Of a stretch of 50,531 bases of DNA, positions 8,246-16,649 are shown piece by piece. The notes under the pieces are model-generated. The model made no database searches, was not told where the DNA came from, and saw only the letters and a list, made by a program, of their open reading frames with translations. The stretch is from Prevotella sp. (GTDB taxonomy: Bacteria; Bacteroidota; Bacteroidia; Bacteroidales; Bacteroidaceae), in assembly GCA_017619275.1 (NCBI GenBank), contig JAFZSR010000049.1, positions 1 through 50,531 on the forward strand. Reading direction: 5' to 3'. A program made the position numbers and the translations under genes. Every line of letters starts with the position of its first letter. Within the stretch, counting starts at the first letter, position 1.

Positions 8246-10549
8246 TTACTTGAAGATGACCTTCTTGCCATTGACAATGTAGATGCCCTTGGCAGGATTC
8301 TGCACGAGCTGTCCGCTGAGGGTGAAGATACGTTGAACGTTCGACGTTGAACATTCAGCGTCGATGATGGCCACGGGCACAACGGGCGTAGCATCCTGAC
8401 TGCACTCAATGAAGTAGATGTGGCAACCGTTGGAGTTGTTGACGATGATGTCGACATTGCCCAACTCTTCGGGCACAAGCCATGTCTGCTCAACGTAGGT
8501 CTTGGGCATGGGCACCTCGTTGCCTTCGGGATCCATCAGCTGCACGCCGTGGGCGATGTTGCCTTGGTGGTCGGGAGCGTTGACATAGAGGCGCACGCCA
8601 CGGCCCTCGCTGGCCTTGTGCGACTCAACGCCCATCTTGATTTCGGTTCCAGCCTTCACGTTGGGGATGATGAAGTAGTCCTTGTTCGAACCGCCCAGCC
8701 AGAGGTAGGCAGGTCCGTGGTATTCGCCCAAGGAGGTGGAAGGATAGTTCACGGCAATGGCCAGGTTGCGGTTGGCCAGGGCGGGCTGCTGGAAACGGAG
8801 TCCCTTCAGCTCCTCAATGACGACACCATTGGCCGAGAGCTCGCCATTCTCATCGGGCACCATCGTCTTGGAAGCCCAGAAGCAATTGTCCTTCGAGATG
8901 TCGGTGGGCGGGTTGTCGTTGTCGGCATCGGACTGCTTCTCCACGTCGCTCCATCCCTCGGTCTTGCTGGCAGCAGCATCGGCCAGGAGGTTGGCCACCG
9001 TCTCAGCGCTCCAGTTGGTGAAGTCCCAACGGCTCACCTCGTTGACCACGGCACCGTCGGCACTCTGCAGCACCACGTAGTCGAGCGACCCAGCCTCGCC
9101 CGAGCCTCCCACGAAGGTGAGTTCAGCAGCATCAGCGAGTGTGAACTCCTCGCTGGTGGTCTCACGCCACGAACCAGCAGAAGCGATATTGAGCACTACG
9201 GCGTCGCCAGCCTTGAAGGTATAGGAGCCGCCATAGGCAGCAGCAATGAGCTTGTAGGTGCCAGCCGTGAGCTTCACAATCTTGGCATCTTCCTGTGTGT
9301 AAGCTCCGGCGCGATAGGAGCAGCGGTCGGCCACGGTGCCCGTGTTGCACACCTTCAGTCCCTTAATATCCTCTGCCTCTGTGAAGAAGATGACGCCCGT
9401 GGTCTCGGTAGCGGCATAGACGGCCTCCACCAGTTTGCCATCTTCGTCGAGTTTGAAGCTGCCGTTGTAGACCTGGTCGGTAGGATCTTTCTTGAAGAGT
9501 GTGCCATCTACGTTGAAGTAGCGAGGATAGGCGTAGCCCACGGTCTCGCCCTCAAAGTAAGACTTGTCGGCCAGCGTGGCCAGCGTGTTGGTGCCGTCGG
9601 TGGCAATGACGGTGTACTTGTAGGTGGCAGCCTGCTTCACGCGGACGGTGATGACGGTGTTGTTGCTCTCGTCGACGAGATTCTCCTCGCTGTCGTCGCC
9701 CTCCACATAGTACTTCACGCCGTCGGCCCAGACGGGGTCGGTGGTGATGTCAATCTTCGTGCCCTTCTCGGCCGAACCTTCCTCCTTCTTCACCACCACG
9801 TCGTTCTCGTCGACATAGTTGATGACGTACTTGTAGAGCATTTTCTCAGCCGAAGCAATGGTGAGGTTGTCGATGCCGATGGCGCGGTCTTCGTTTGAGC
9901 AGTTATCGATGATGACAATCTTGGCCAAGTCCATCTTCACGCCGTCGAGATTGGCCGAGTAGGTGATGTCCTGCAGCGCTTTCTTGGCCGGCTGGTAGAC
10001 CATGTTGAAGGTGACGGCTCCCAGCCCGTGCACCTTGAAGGTGAGCTTCGGCGTGTAGTTCTCCGTGTTCACGTAGTGCTGGCTATGGGTGAAGCCGTTG
10101 GCACTCTTGTTGTTGTTGAAGTTGGCCTGGCCGGTGAAGGGAGTGAATCCGGCTGCGGTCTGTCCGCCCAGCTGCACGTCGGTGACCTGGCAGGCTTTGC
10201 GGGTGTAGGTGTAGCCCACGAGGACTACGCCATCGGAGTTGACGAGCTGGATGGTTGACGTTGATTCGTCGCCAGCCCAGCCGTGCAAACCGCTGAACTG
10301 AACGGTGACCTCCTCATTGTCGGCGATGGCGTAGGCACCTTCGCCGCCCACAGCAAAGGGAGCCGTGGCGGTGGTGTTGCTCACGCAGAGCACGTTTCCG
10401 ATTTCTGTGGCAGCTTTCACGATGCCTGCGTCGAAGGGAGCCGTCGACTCCTCGAAGTCGGCAGCAAAGGGCATAGAATCAATCTGTGCCATTCCACTCG
10501 TTGCGCCCATGAGGGCGAACGTCATTAGGGTAAACAATTGTTTTTTCAT
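8246..10549 (-). CDS. Large secreted protein with C-terminal WDFTxWS module, function unknown
   Basis: This 767-residue protein has a signal peptide (about 1-21, ending GMAQ). The N-terminal ~200 residues look like a beta-sandwich. A middle section (about 225-500) includes a MucBP/FlgD-like stretch (YVINYVDENDVVVKKEEGSA) and an Ala/Thr-rich beta region. Residues about 506-715 form the same module found in the PL11 lyase and the 883-aa protein upstream (WDFTNWSAET, YLWLGG, VESHKASEGRGVRLYV, GCHIYFIE). A heptanucleotide-repeat-encoded linker (STSNVQRIF) precedes the tail SGQLVQNPAKGIYIVNGKKV. No catalytic motif was recognised. Position in the pectin cluster suggests glycan binding or an unrecognised lyase or esterase (inference). 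Confidence 0.65.
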   Translation of the reverse strand: MKKQLFTLMTFALMGATSGMAQIDSMPFAADFEESTAPFDAGIVKAATEIGNVLCVSNTTATAPFAVGGEGAYAIADNEEVTVQFSGLHGWAGDESTSTIQLVNSDGVVLVGYTYTRKACQVTDVQLGGQTAAGFTPFTGQANFNNNKSANGFTHSQHYVNTENYTPKLTFKVHGLGAVTFNMVYQPAKKALQDITYSANLDGVKMDLAKIVIIDNCSNEDRAIGIDNLTIASAEKMLYKYVINYVDENDVVVKKEEGSAEKGTKIDITTDPVWADGVKYYVEGDDSEENLVDESNNTVITVRVKQAATYKYTVIATDGTNTLATLADKSYFEGETVGYAYPRYFNVDGTLFKKDPTDQVYNGSFKLDEDGKLVEAVYAATETTGVIFFTEAEDIKGLKVCNTGTVADRCSYRAGAYTQEDAKIVKLTAGTYKLIAAAYGGSYTFKAGDAVVLNIASAGSWRETTSEEFTLADAAELTFVGGSGEAGSLDYVVLQSADGAVVNEVSRWDFTNWSAETVANLLADAAASKTEGWSDVEKQSDADNDNPPTDISKDNCFWASKTMVPDENGELSANGVVIEELKGLRFQQPALANRNLAIAVNYPSTSLGEYHGPAYLWLGGSNKDYFIIPNVKAGTEIKMGVESHKASEGRGVRLYVNAPDHQGNIAHGVQLMDPEGNEVPMPKTYVEQTWLVPEELGNVDIIVNNSNGCHIYFIECSQDATPVVPVAIIDAECSTSNVQRIFTLSGQLVQNPAKGIYIVNGKKVIFK
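8332..8359. repeat. Heptamer repeat read in frame in the 767-aa protein
   Basis: Units GTTGAAC, GTTCGAC, GTTGAAC, ATTCAGC (plus-strand reading) lie inside the coding sequence just before the C-terminal tail. Related arrays are at 10807-10848, 13880-13907 and 35344-35378. Confidence 0.85.
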
Positions 10550-10589
10550 AAGTTGGTTTTTTAAGGGTTAATAAACAATTTTTTAGGGG

Positions 10590-10728
10590 AGTGAAGGGGG
10601 AGTGAAAGGGGAGTGAAGGGGGAGTGAAGGGGGAGTGAAGGGGACGATAGTTCTGCGTATGAACTATTGTCATTTCACTCCCGCCGACGAATGTCGGCTC
10701 ACTCCCCTTTCACTCCTTTTCACTCCCA
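10590..10728. repeat. Five 11-bp repeats plus nested hairpins
   Basis: AGTGAAGGGGG-type units repeat five times (10590-10643). Next come a hairpin (GACGATAGTTC 10643-10653 / GAACTATTGTC 10661-10671) and a second one (GCCGAC-GAAT-GTCGGC about 10683-10698). Inverted CACTCCCC-type copies then run to about 10728. The array fills the spacer between the PL11 gene and the 767-aa gene and may affect transcript stability or termination. Confidence 0.8.
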
Positions 10729-10731
10729 TCA

Positions 10732-13700
10732 TTAATATATGATGTGTTTCTTTGCGTTGATGATGTAGAAGCCCCGCTGTGGATGGGCCACCCGCTGGCC
10801 GTTGAGGTTGAACGTTGGACGTTGAATGTTCAACGTTGAATGTTCAACGTCGTTGATGGCGCTCTGTTGGTTCGCGTCGGCCACGATGGCATCGATGGTG
10901 TAGATGTGGCATCCGCTGGTGTTCTTCACGTAGATGTCAACAGCTCCGCCCGCGTCGGGCACGCCGTCGGGCAGTGTCCAGTCTTCCCAGGTGTAGCTGG
11001 CCTTAGCATCGGGCGTGAAGTTGCCACCTATCTGCTGCAACGTGCCGTTGTCGTCCATGACGTAGATGCCCACGTCACGTCCCTGTCCGCTGCGGTGCGA
11101 CTCCACGCTCATGGTGATGGGCTGGCCCACGACGACATTGGGGACATAGAAGCAGTAGGGGGCGCCGTTGATGCCCAGCCAGAGGTATTGCCCTCCAGCG
11201 TAGGTGCCAATGTCGGTAGAGGCATAGTCTACGGCAATGGCCAGTGAGCGCCCGGCGCAGTAGTCATCGCCGAAGATGAGACCCTCAAGCTCGGCGATGA
11301 CCTGTCCGTTGGCCTTCATGGTTCCCGCCGCATTGTCGGAGTGATACCAGAAACAGCGGTTGTCGACGGGATTCGGATTGTTCAGGTACTCCACGTCGCT
11401 CCATCCCGTCGCGTCGCCCTGCTCGGCATCGGCCACGAGGTTGTCTTTGGTTTGCTGACTCCATTTGGTGAAGTCCCAGCGTCGGCTGACACCCTCCACC
11501 TGCTCATTGCTGCGGCATGCGGCACTGATGCTCACGGGCACACGATTGCCCTTGGTGCCGGTCAGCGTGAAGTGGAACGCGTAGTTGCCCACTTCGTGGA
11601 AAGCGCCCTCGATGTGGAGCGTGGGGTTCTGCTCGCCCTCGATGGTGTAGGCCACGCCTTGGGGCATGCCTTCCTGTGCGGCGCCATTCAGGGTGTAGCC
11701 GTCGAACACCACCGCCTTGGTATTGCTGGTGGCAAACGTCCAGTCTATAGGCTCATCGAGCTTCACCACGAATCGCTTGCCGGCATCGGTCATGCTGGGC
11801 ATGTTCATGTCAGGCAGATAGTAGCCCAGGTGTGGCGGCTGGTTGTAGGCCGTGTTCTGCCAGCAGATGCCCATGCGGTAGGTGTGGTCGTGCATCAGGG
11901 TGGGCACACGATAGCTGGTGGGGGTGTTGGTGGAGTAGATGGCCAGGCAGGTCTCAGCATCGCTGGCTCGCCACAGGACGACCTCCTCGCGCCAGTCGCC
12001 CAGGATGTCGGCCGAGAGGTTGGGAGTGTTCTTCGAGCTGTTGCAGGTGCTGCTGGGGCCGAGGTCGCTGAAGGTGATGAGCCGTGTGACGGCCGTCTTG
12101 CTCCATTTGTCAATCTTGTTGCCGTCGAGCAGTTCCTCCTGCAGGTCGCCGTCCCAGTAGACGCGGAAGTTGGTCGAGCCGAGCTTGGTCGACAGCGACT
12201 CGCCGGTGATGGCACTGCGCGCATTCTTGTCGCTACTCCAGAAGACGGCTCCGCGCACATCGGTGCCGAAGTTGCCGGCTATGCCTCGCCCGTTGTCCAC
12301 GCCTTCAGGTCCGCCTTTCAGCAATATCTGCCCTGTGGCTGCGTCGTGGATGTCCCAAGCGTAGGTGCCTTTCGACTCATGCACTTGAAACATCTCCAGT
12401 CCTGGATGGTCGGGGTTGAGGTCGCTTAGGTGGAGGGCGTCGCCGTGGCCAAAGCCTGTGCCGTAGAGCAGGGTGCCGTCGTCGTCGAGTGCACCTGCGC
12501 CCCACACCACCTCGTCGCGTCCGTCGCCATCCACATCGGCTATCGACATGTTGTGGTTGCCGTTGCCATACATCGTGGCGCTGCCTCCGCCGCTGGTAGG
12601 ATGCAGTCCGCTATAGGTCCTGTTGGTACCCGTGCCGTCGGCATCGTAGGTGGTCACCGTGTAGCTGTTTCTCGACCTGTGCGCGCTGAACCACCGCTGA
12701 TGGAGTTGCTGCCCGTCGAAGTCGACGGCCCAGATGAAGGCGAAGGTGTAATAACCGCGACAGAAGATGCCGCTGGCTGGTTTGTCGCATCCGTCGAGCT
12801 GTGCCACGCCGGCCAGGAAGCGCTCGCCACGGTTGCCATAGCTGGCATAGTCGGTCTTGCCGCTGCGGTCGTCCCAGTTGAAGGTGCCGGTGGCAGCCCC
12901 GCCATAGCCAGCGTCGCGGTTGGGGTTGTAGAAGATGGTGTGCACGGCCTCGCCCGTCAGTCCGTTGAACACGGTGAGATACTCCTGCCCGCCCGTTATC
13001 TTGCCGTCGCCATTGCGATAGACGGCAGTGTTGCTGGCGTTCTTGATGACGTCTTCCGTAGCCGCTTGGTTCACGTAGTGGTTCTTGCCGTCCTTTGAGC
13101 CGGGGCCTGTCTTGCACATCATCTCGGCGAGTCCGTCGCCGTCGAAGTCGTAGACCATGAACTGCGTGTAGTGGGCACCCGCACGGATGTTGGGCCCCAG
13201 GTCGATGCGCCAGAGCAATTGGCAATTAGCCGCTGTGCCATTCACTATTTTGTAGCAGTCGATGAACACGTTGTCGGTGACGCCGCCCTGCGAGTTGTCC
13301 TTGGCGTTGGAGGGGTCCCACTTCACGAAGATTTCGTATTCGCCATCGCCATCGACATCGCCCACCGAGCAGTCGTTGGGGTTGTAGGTGCCGCCCTGGG
13401 CTCCCTTGGCGGGTCGGTTGAGCACCAGCTTCAGATAGCGCTGCGCCCAGGGCTTCACGGCAGCGGTGGTGTCGACGGCGGTGCCGTCGACCACGGTGAC
13501 GACCTGGTAGGTGTCGGTCTTCTTTCCTGCTGCATCGGTATAGTTGGTGGCAAAGAGGTCCTTGGCCAGGCTCTCGCCGTTGCGCAGCAGCTCGAAGCTG
13601 GTGCCATCGGCATCGTAGCCCAATGAGCGCCAGCTGACGAACATCCCCGAGCCTGATGCTGGCAGGGCGATAAGCCCGCGCCCCAGCTTCTCCATCTGGC

Positions 13701-13782
13701 TCTCGGGGGTGGTTTGTGCTTTCACGGGCAAAGCGGCAGCCATCAAGGCCGCCGCCATGCCAACCAATCGGTTTGTTGTCAT
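10732..13782 (-). CDS. Rhamnogalacturonan lyase, PL11, with C-terminal WDFTxWS module
   Basis: This 1016-residue secreted enzyme cleaves the rhamnogalacturonan I backbone by beta-elimination. A signal peptide (1-22, ending VKAQ) is followed by the PL11 catalytic propeller (about 25-650). The family's calcium-binding DxDGDG blades are present: VGDVDGDGEYEIFVKWDPS, VYDFDGDGLAEMMCKTGPG, IADVDGDGRDEVVWGAGAL. A beta-sandwich follows (about 655-760). Residues about 767-966 form the module shared with the proteins at 8246-10549 and 13779-16430. A repeat-encoded linker (HSTLNIQRPTFNLN) and tail (NGQRVAHPQRGFYIINAKKH) end the protein. Its ATG overlaps the stop of the upstream gene (ATGA), so translation is probably coupled. 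Confidence 0.93.
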   Translation of the reverse strand: MTTNRLVGMAAALMAAALPVKAQTTPESQMEKLGRGLIALPASGSGMFVSWRSLGYDADGTSFELLRNGESLAKDLFATNYTDAAGKKTDTYQVVTVVDGTAVDTTAAVKPWAQRYLKLVLNRPAKGAQGGTYNPNDCSVGDVDGDGEYEIFVKWDPSNAKDNSQGGVTDNVFIDCYKIVNGTAANCQLLWRIDLGPNIRAGAHYTQFMVYDFDGDGLAEMMCKTGPGSKDGKNHYVNQAATEDVIKNASNTAVYRNGDGKITGGQEYLTVFNGLTGEAVHTIFYNPNRDAGYGGAATGTFNWDDRSGKTDYASYGNRGERFLAGVAQLDGCDKPASGIFCRGYYTFAFIWAVDFDGQQLHQRWFSAHRSRNSYTVTTYDADGTGTNRTYSGLHPTSGGGSATMYGNGNHNMSIADVDGDGRDEVVWGAGALDDDGTLLYGTGFGHGDALHLSDLNPDHPGLEMFQVHESKGTYAWDIHDAATGQILLKGGPEGVDNGRGIAGNFGTDVRGAVFWSSDKNARSAITGESLSTKLGSTNFRVYWDGDLQEELLDGNKIDKWSKTAVTRLITFSDLGPSSTCNSSKNTPNLSADILGDWREEVVLWRASDAETCLAIYSTNTPTSYRVPTLMHDHTYRMGICWQNTAYNQPPHLGYYLPDMNMPSMTDAGKRFVVKLDEPIDWTFATSNTKAVVFDGYTLNGAAQEGMPQGVAYTIEGEQNPTLHIEGAFHEVGNYAFHFTLTGTKGNRVPVSISAACRSNEQVEGVSRRWDFTKWSQQTKDNLVADAEQGDATGWSDVEYLNNPNPVDNRCFWYHSDNAAGTMKANGQVIAELEGLIFGDDYCAGRSLAIAVDYASTDIGTYAGGQYLWLGINGAPYCFYVPNVVVGQPITMSVESHRSGQGRDVGIYVMDDNGTLQQIGGNFTPDAKASYTWEDWTLPDGVPDAGGAVDIYVKNTSGCHIYTIDAIVADANQQSAINDVEHSTLNIQRPTFNLNGQRVAHPQRGFYIINAKKHIIY
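10807..10848. repeat. Six heptamer repeats read in frame in the PL11 gene
   Basis: GTTGAAC, GTTGGAC, GTTGAAT, GTTCAAC, GTTGAAT, GTTCAAC follow without gaps. Three 7-bp units equal seven codons, so the array encodes a heptapeptide-like STLNIQR/PTFNLN linker directly before the tail. Confidence 0.9.
10885..11484 (-). other. Shared WDFTxWS module (copy in PL11 lyase)
   Basis: This ~200-residue module has landmarks RRWDFTKWSQQT, GWSDVEYLNN, AELEGLIFG, SLAIAVDYAST, QYLWLGIN, MSVESHRSGQGR and SGCHIYTI. The copy in the 883-aa protein (15756-16358) is nearly identical in these landmarks; that in the 767-aa protein (8405-9034) is more diverged. It is probably a beta-sandwich; I do not recognise a named family. 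Confidence 0.75.
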
Positions 13783-16430
13783 TTCACTAATACTTTCTTT
13801 ACGTTGCCATCGGTTGTCACAATGATGTTGATGCCCTTGCGCATCTCGTTCTGGCGCGCACCGCTGAGGCTGTAGATACGTTGAACAGTGGACGTTGAAC
13901 GTTGAACGTTGGCGATGCCATTCTGCTGCTCGTCGATGATGCGCTTCGACTCCTCGCCTTCGTTGGTGATGTAGATGTTGAACACACCAGCACGAGGACC
14001 GTTGTTGACGATGCGCAGACGTGTATAGACGGGTGTCGTCTCCTCGTAGCTGCGCACATACATCTGATATAAACGTCGTGTAGGATTCAGGTCAATTGTG
14101 TCGCCCAGCTGTGTCCATGCTGCATCGTCTGCCTCCGGGTCGGTGGCTATCTCAACAACCAGGCGAGGCACGGGCGAACCCTTGTAGTTGATGATGTAGG
14201 CCGTATAGTCGAACGGTCCGGCTATGGGCTGCGTGGTCTGTATCTTGGCGCTGGCGGGATAGGTGGTGTTCCAGTCGTGCAGGTTCAGGATAAACGGTGT
14301 GATGGGCAGATAGGTGTTCTCGTCTTCCACGGTTGCGGGGTTGGGAGCGCCGGCGTCGCCATAGTTCAGCTCGGGGTTGGCACCCTCCCACGCCACTTGC
14401 TGTCCACGCGAGCGCACGCTCCAGCCATTCTCGAAGTCCACAATCTCCTCTTTGTTCAGCTGGTGGTGCACGATGCTATCGTTGCCGTCGCTGCCGGGCA
14501 CTGTCTCGTCGAACTCGGGGTCGTAGTAGGGATAGTCGTTCGACTTGCCCCAGCTGAAGTAGTTGCCCGCATTGCTGGCCGACTTGTTGGTGAGCTCGTA
14601 GTAGGTGTCCTGGTTGGCATCCATCTGCGATAGGATGTCGATGCGCACGTGGGGGTTCTTCACGCCCACCTGGGCCGAGGCCACCTTCGAATCGAGATAG
14701 CCGTCGCAAGTCTGGAAGGCATAGATGGTCCTGCCACGGGTGAGGGTGATGGGTCCGTTATAGGGACTGCTCTTTTGGGTGGTGTTGTCGCCCTTGTAGT
14801 TGTAGTAGATTTTGGCGCCCTCCAGGTCGGTGCTCATGCTCACGATTGTGCGTCCGTCCTCGCCCTCCATGCTGATGATGGGCAGCGGAGCCATCTGGCG
14901 GATGTCGACAACCTTCTCGGCCACCTGGCTCATCAGGTAGCCATCGCCACGTGCCATCGCCTTCACGGTGGTTTCTTTGTCAACGACGAAAGGCTCCGTA
15001 TAGCGCGGACTGTCGGCTGTGGGGTCGGAGCCGTCGAGCGTGTAGAAGATTTCGGCGAGCGGAGCAGCATCCTGTATGGCGACGATGGTCTTCAGATTTT
15101 CATACTCCAACACGAAAGTGGGTGCGGGAGCCTGTGTGATAGGAGCCTTCGAATTGCTCAGCAAGCCAATGGCATTGCTGAGTATGCCTGGCGTTGCCAC
15201 ATCTGCCAGGGTGGCCTGCGTATAAGGAATATAGATGTAGCCATTGTGTGCGATGTTGTGGGTGTGGATGGCCACCACGTCGTCGGTTTCGTAGGCCACG
15301 GCCAGCACGGGGTCGTTGGCAAAGAGTCCGCTCAGGTGCAGACCGGCGAACGGCGTGTCGTTGCTGATGACGAGCACGAAGGTAGGCTCCTCGGCATCGG
15401 GATCCTCGAAGAGTTCCTGGTTCTTGAACAAGGCATGGTAGGGATTGCTCACCGTGGCAAAGGGTATGCCGGCGTCGACCACCTCGCCATAGCCCCACTT
15501 GGGATAAAGCTCCGGGTTCAGGTTGAGGATGGGCACGAAGGGCTGCACCTGCTTCAGCGAGGCAATGGCATCGGCGTTGTCGACAGTAGAGCTGATGACC
15601 ACGGCATCGAAGTCGGCAAAGTCGTCGGTCGTGAACGTCTTGTTGGCCTCAATGGGCGTCACATTATTCATATAGTCACCGCCGATGGTCTTGTAGCCCA
15701 AGTCGGCATCGAGGTTTCCGTTGTAGAGGTAGCCAACGTTGCGTGCCTCGGTGTTCTCGCCCACCTCGATGGTATAGATGTGGCAACCGCTGGTAGGCTT
15801 CACGTAGATGTCGACCATTCCGCCATTGTCGGTTGCACCTTCGGGCAGCATCCAGCTCTCCCACGTGTTGCTCTCCCTGGCATCGGGGGTGAAGGTGTCG
15901 CCAATGAGCTTCATCTCGCCATCGTCGCCCAGCACGTAGAGTCCCACGCCACGTCCTTGTCCGCTGCGGTGGCTCTCCACGCTCATCGTAATCTTCTCGC
16001 CCACCATCACATTAGGGATGTAGAAGGCGTAGGCCGCATTGTTGATGCCCAGCCACAGATACTGTCCGCCGTCGTAGGTGCCGATGCTGGTCGAAGCGTA
16101 GTCGACGGCAATGGCCAAGCTGCGGTTGCCGCAGTATTCCTCGCCAAAGACGAGGCCTTCCAGCTCGGCAATCACCTCGCCGTTGGCTTTCATCGTGCCA
16201 TAGTTTGCACCGTCCTGATACCAGAAGCACCTGTGGTCCACGGGGGCGGGGTTGTTCAGATACTCCACATCGCTCCAGCCGATGTCGTCGCCCTGCTCGT
16301 CGTCGGCGATAAGGTTGTCGATGGTTTGTTGGCTCCACTTGGTAAAGTCCCAACGGCGGAAGCCTTGTGCACTGCTCTCCATGGCAGTGGTGAGCAGCGC
16401 CAGCAGTAGTAAGGTAATAGTTTTCTTCAT
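13779..16430 (-). CDS. Multidomain secreted protein: WDFTxWS module plus chitobiase-type domains
   Basis: This 883-residue protein has a signal peptide (1-22, ending SSAQ) and an N-terminal WDFTxWS module (about 25-225). A Rossmann-like segment follows (about 230-440; VGYLYNGNLDADLG, DFDAVVISSTVDNADA), loosely recalling ThuA/glutaminase-like folds. Two chitobiase C-terminal-type repeats come next (about 455-600; IFYTLDGSDPTADSPRY, KIYYNYKGDNTT). A beta-rich C-terminal part ends in repeat-encoded NVQRSTSTVQRIYSLSG and the tail KGINIIVTTDGNVKKVLVK. No catalytic residues are recognised. It is first in a four-gene minus-strand set and overlaps the PL11 start by 4 bp, so it probably helps bind or process rhamnogalacturonan (inference). 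Confidence 0.7.
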   Translation of the reverse strand: MKKTITLLLLALLTTAMESSAQGFRRWDFTKWSQQTIDNLIADDEQGDDIGWSDVEYLNNPAPVDHRCFWYQDGANYGTMKANGEVIAELEGLVFGEEYCGNRSLAIAVDYASTSIGTYDGGQYLWLGINNAAYAFYIPNVMVGEKITMSVESHRSGQGRGVGLYVLGDDGEMKLIGDTFTPDARESNTWESWMLPEGATDNGGMVDIYVKPTSGCHIYTIEVGENTEARNVGYLYNGNLDADLGYKTIGGDYMNNVTPIEANKTFTTDDFADFDAVVISSTVDNADAIASLKQVQPFVPILNLNPELYPKWGYGEVVDAGIPFATVSNPYHALFKNQELFEDPDAEEPTFVLVISNDTPFAGLHLSGLFANDPVLAVAYETDDVVAIHTHNIAHNGYIYIPYTQATLADVATPGILSNAIGLLSNSKAPITQAPAPTFVLEYENLKTIVAIQDAAPLAEIFYTLDGSDPTADSPRYTEPFVVDKETTVKAMARGDGYLMSQVAEKVVDIRQMAPLPIISMEGEDGRTIVSMSTDLEGAKIYYNYKGDNTTQKSSPYNGPITLTRGRTIYAFQTCDGYLDSKVASAQVGVKNPHVRIDILSQMDANQDTYYELTNKSASNAGNYFSWGKSNDYPYYDPEFDETVPGSDGNDSIVHHQLNKEEIVDFENGWSVRSRGQQVAWEGANPELNYGDAGAPNPATVEDENTYLPITPFILNLHDWNTTYPASAKIQTTQPIAGPFDYTAYIINYKGSPVPRLVVEIATDPEADDAAWTQLGDTIDLNPTRRLYQMYVRSYEETTPVYTRLRIVNNGPRAGVFNIYITNEGEESKRIIDEQQNGIANVQRSTSTVQRIYSLSGARQNEMRKGINIIVTTDGNVKKVLVK
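13880..13907. repeat. Heptamer repeat read in frame in the 883-aa protein
   Basis: GTTGAAC, AGTGGAC, GTTGAAC, GTTGAAC occur in the coding sequence before the C-terminal tail. It is the third member of the in-frame heptamer family. Confidence 0.85.
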
Positions 16431-16477
16431 AGCTGTGTTATTTTTGTTGATAATGACAATAGTAGTTTCTTCGGCTG

Positions 16478-16485
16478 CAAAGATA
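16478..16485 (-). promoter_or_regulatory. -7 promoter element for the 883-aa/PL11 operon
   Basis: TATCTTTG on the minus strand lies about 48 bp upstream of the 883-aa protein start. No clear -33 TTTG is seen. The spacer is divergent with the PL22-like gene. Confidence 0.55.
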
Positions 16486-16593
16486 ACGATAAGCGGCGGA
16501 AGCTGTCAGTCGGAAAACGGTCATTCAGCGTATCATTTTCGGTCAGCACTAAAAAATGCAAGAAAACTGTAGCATTCTTCGCTTTTTTTTTCG

Positions 16594-16601
16594 TAAATTT
16601 G
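16594..16601 (+). promoter_or_regulatory. -7 promoter element for the PL22-like gene
   Basis: TAAATTTG matches TAnnTTTG about 50 bp before the chosen start at 16650. The -33 region is T-rich without a clear TTTG. Confidence 0.5.
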
Positions 16602-16649
16602 CACGGTAACAACATGGCCACTGCCAACCACTACTCATTATTCGGCAAC

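Noticed and set aside
14649-16409. 586-codon open frame antisense to the 883-aa protein
   Set aside because: Same reason: composition is Val/Gly/His-rich and unfamiliar, while the sense strand encodes the shared module.
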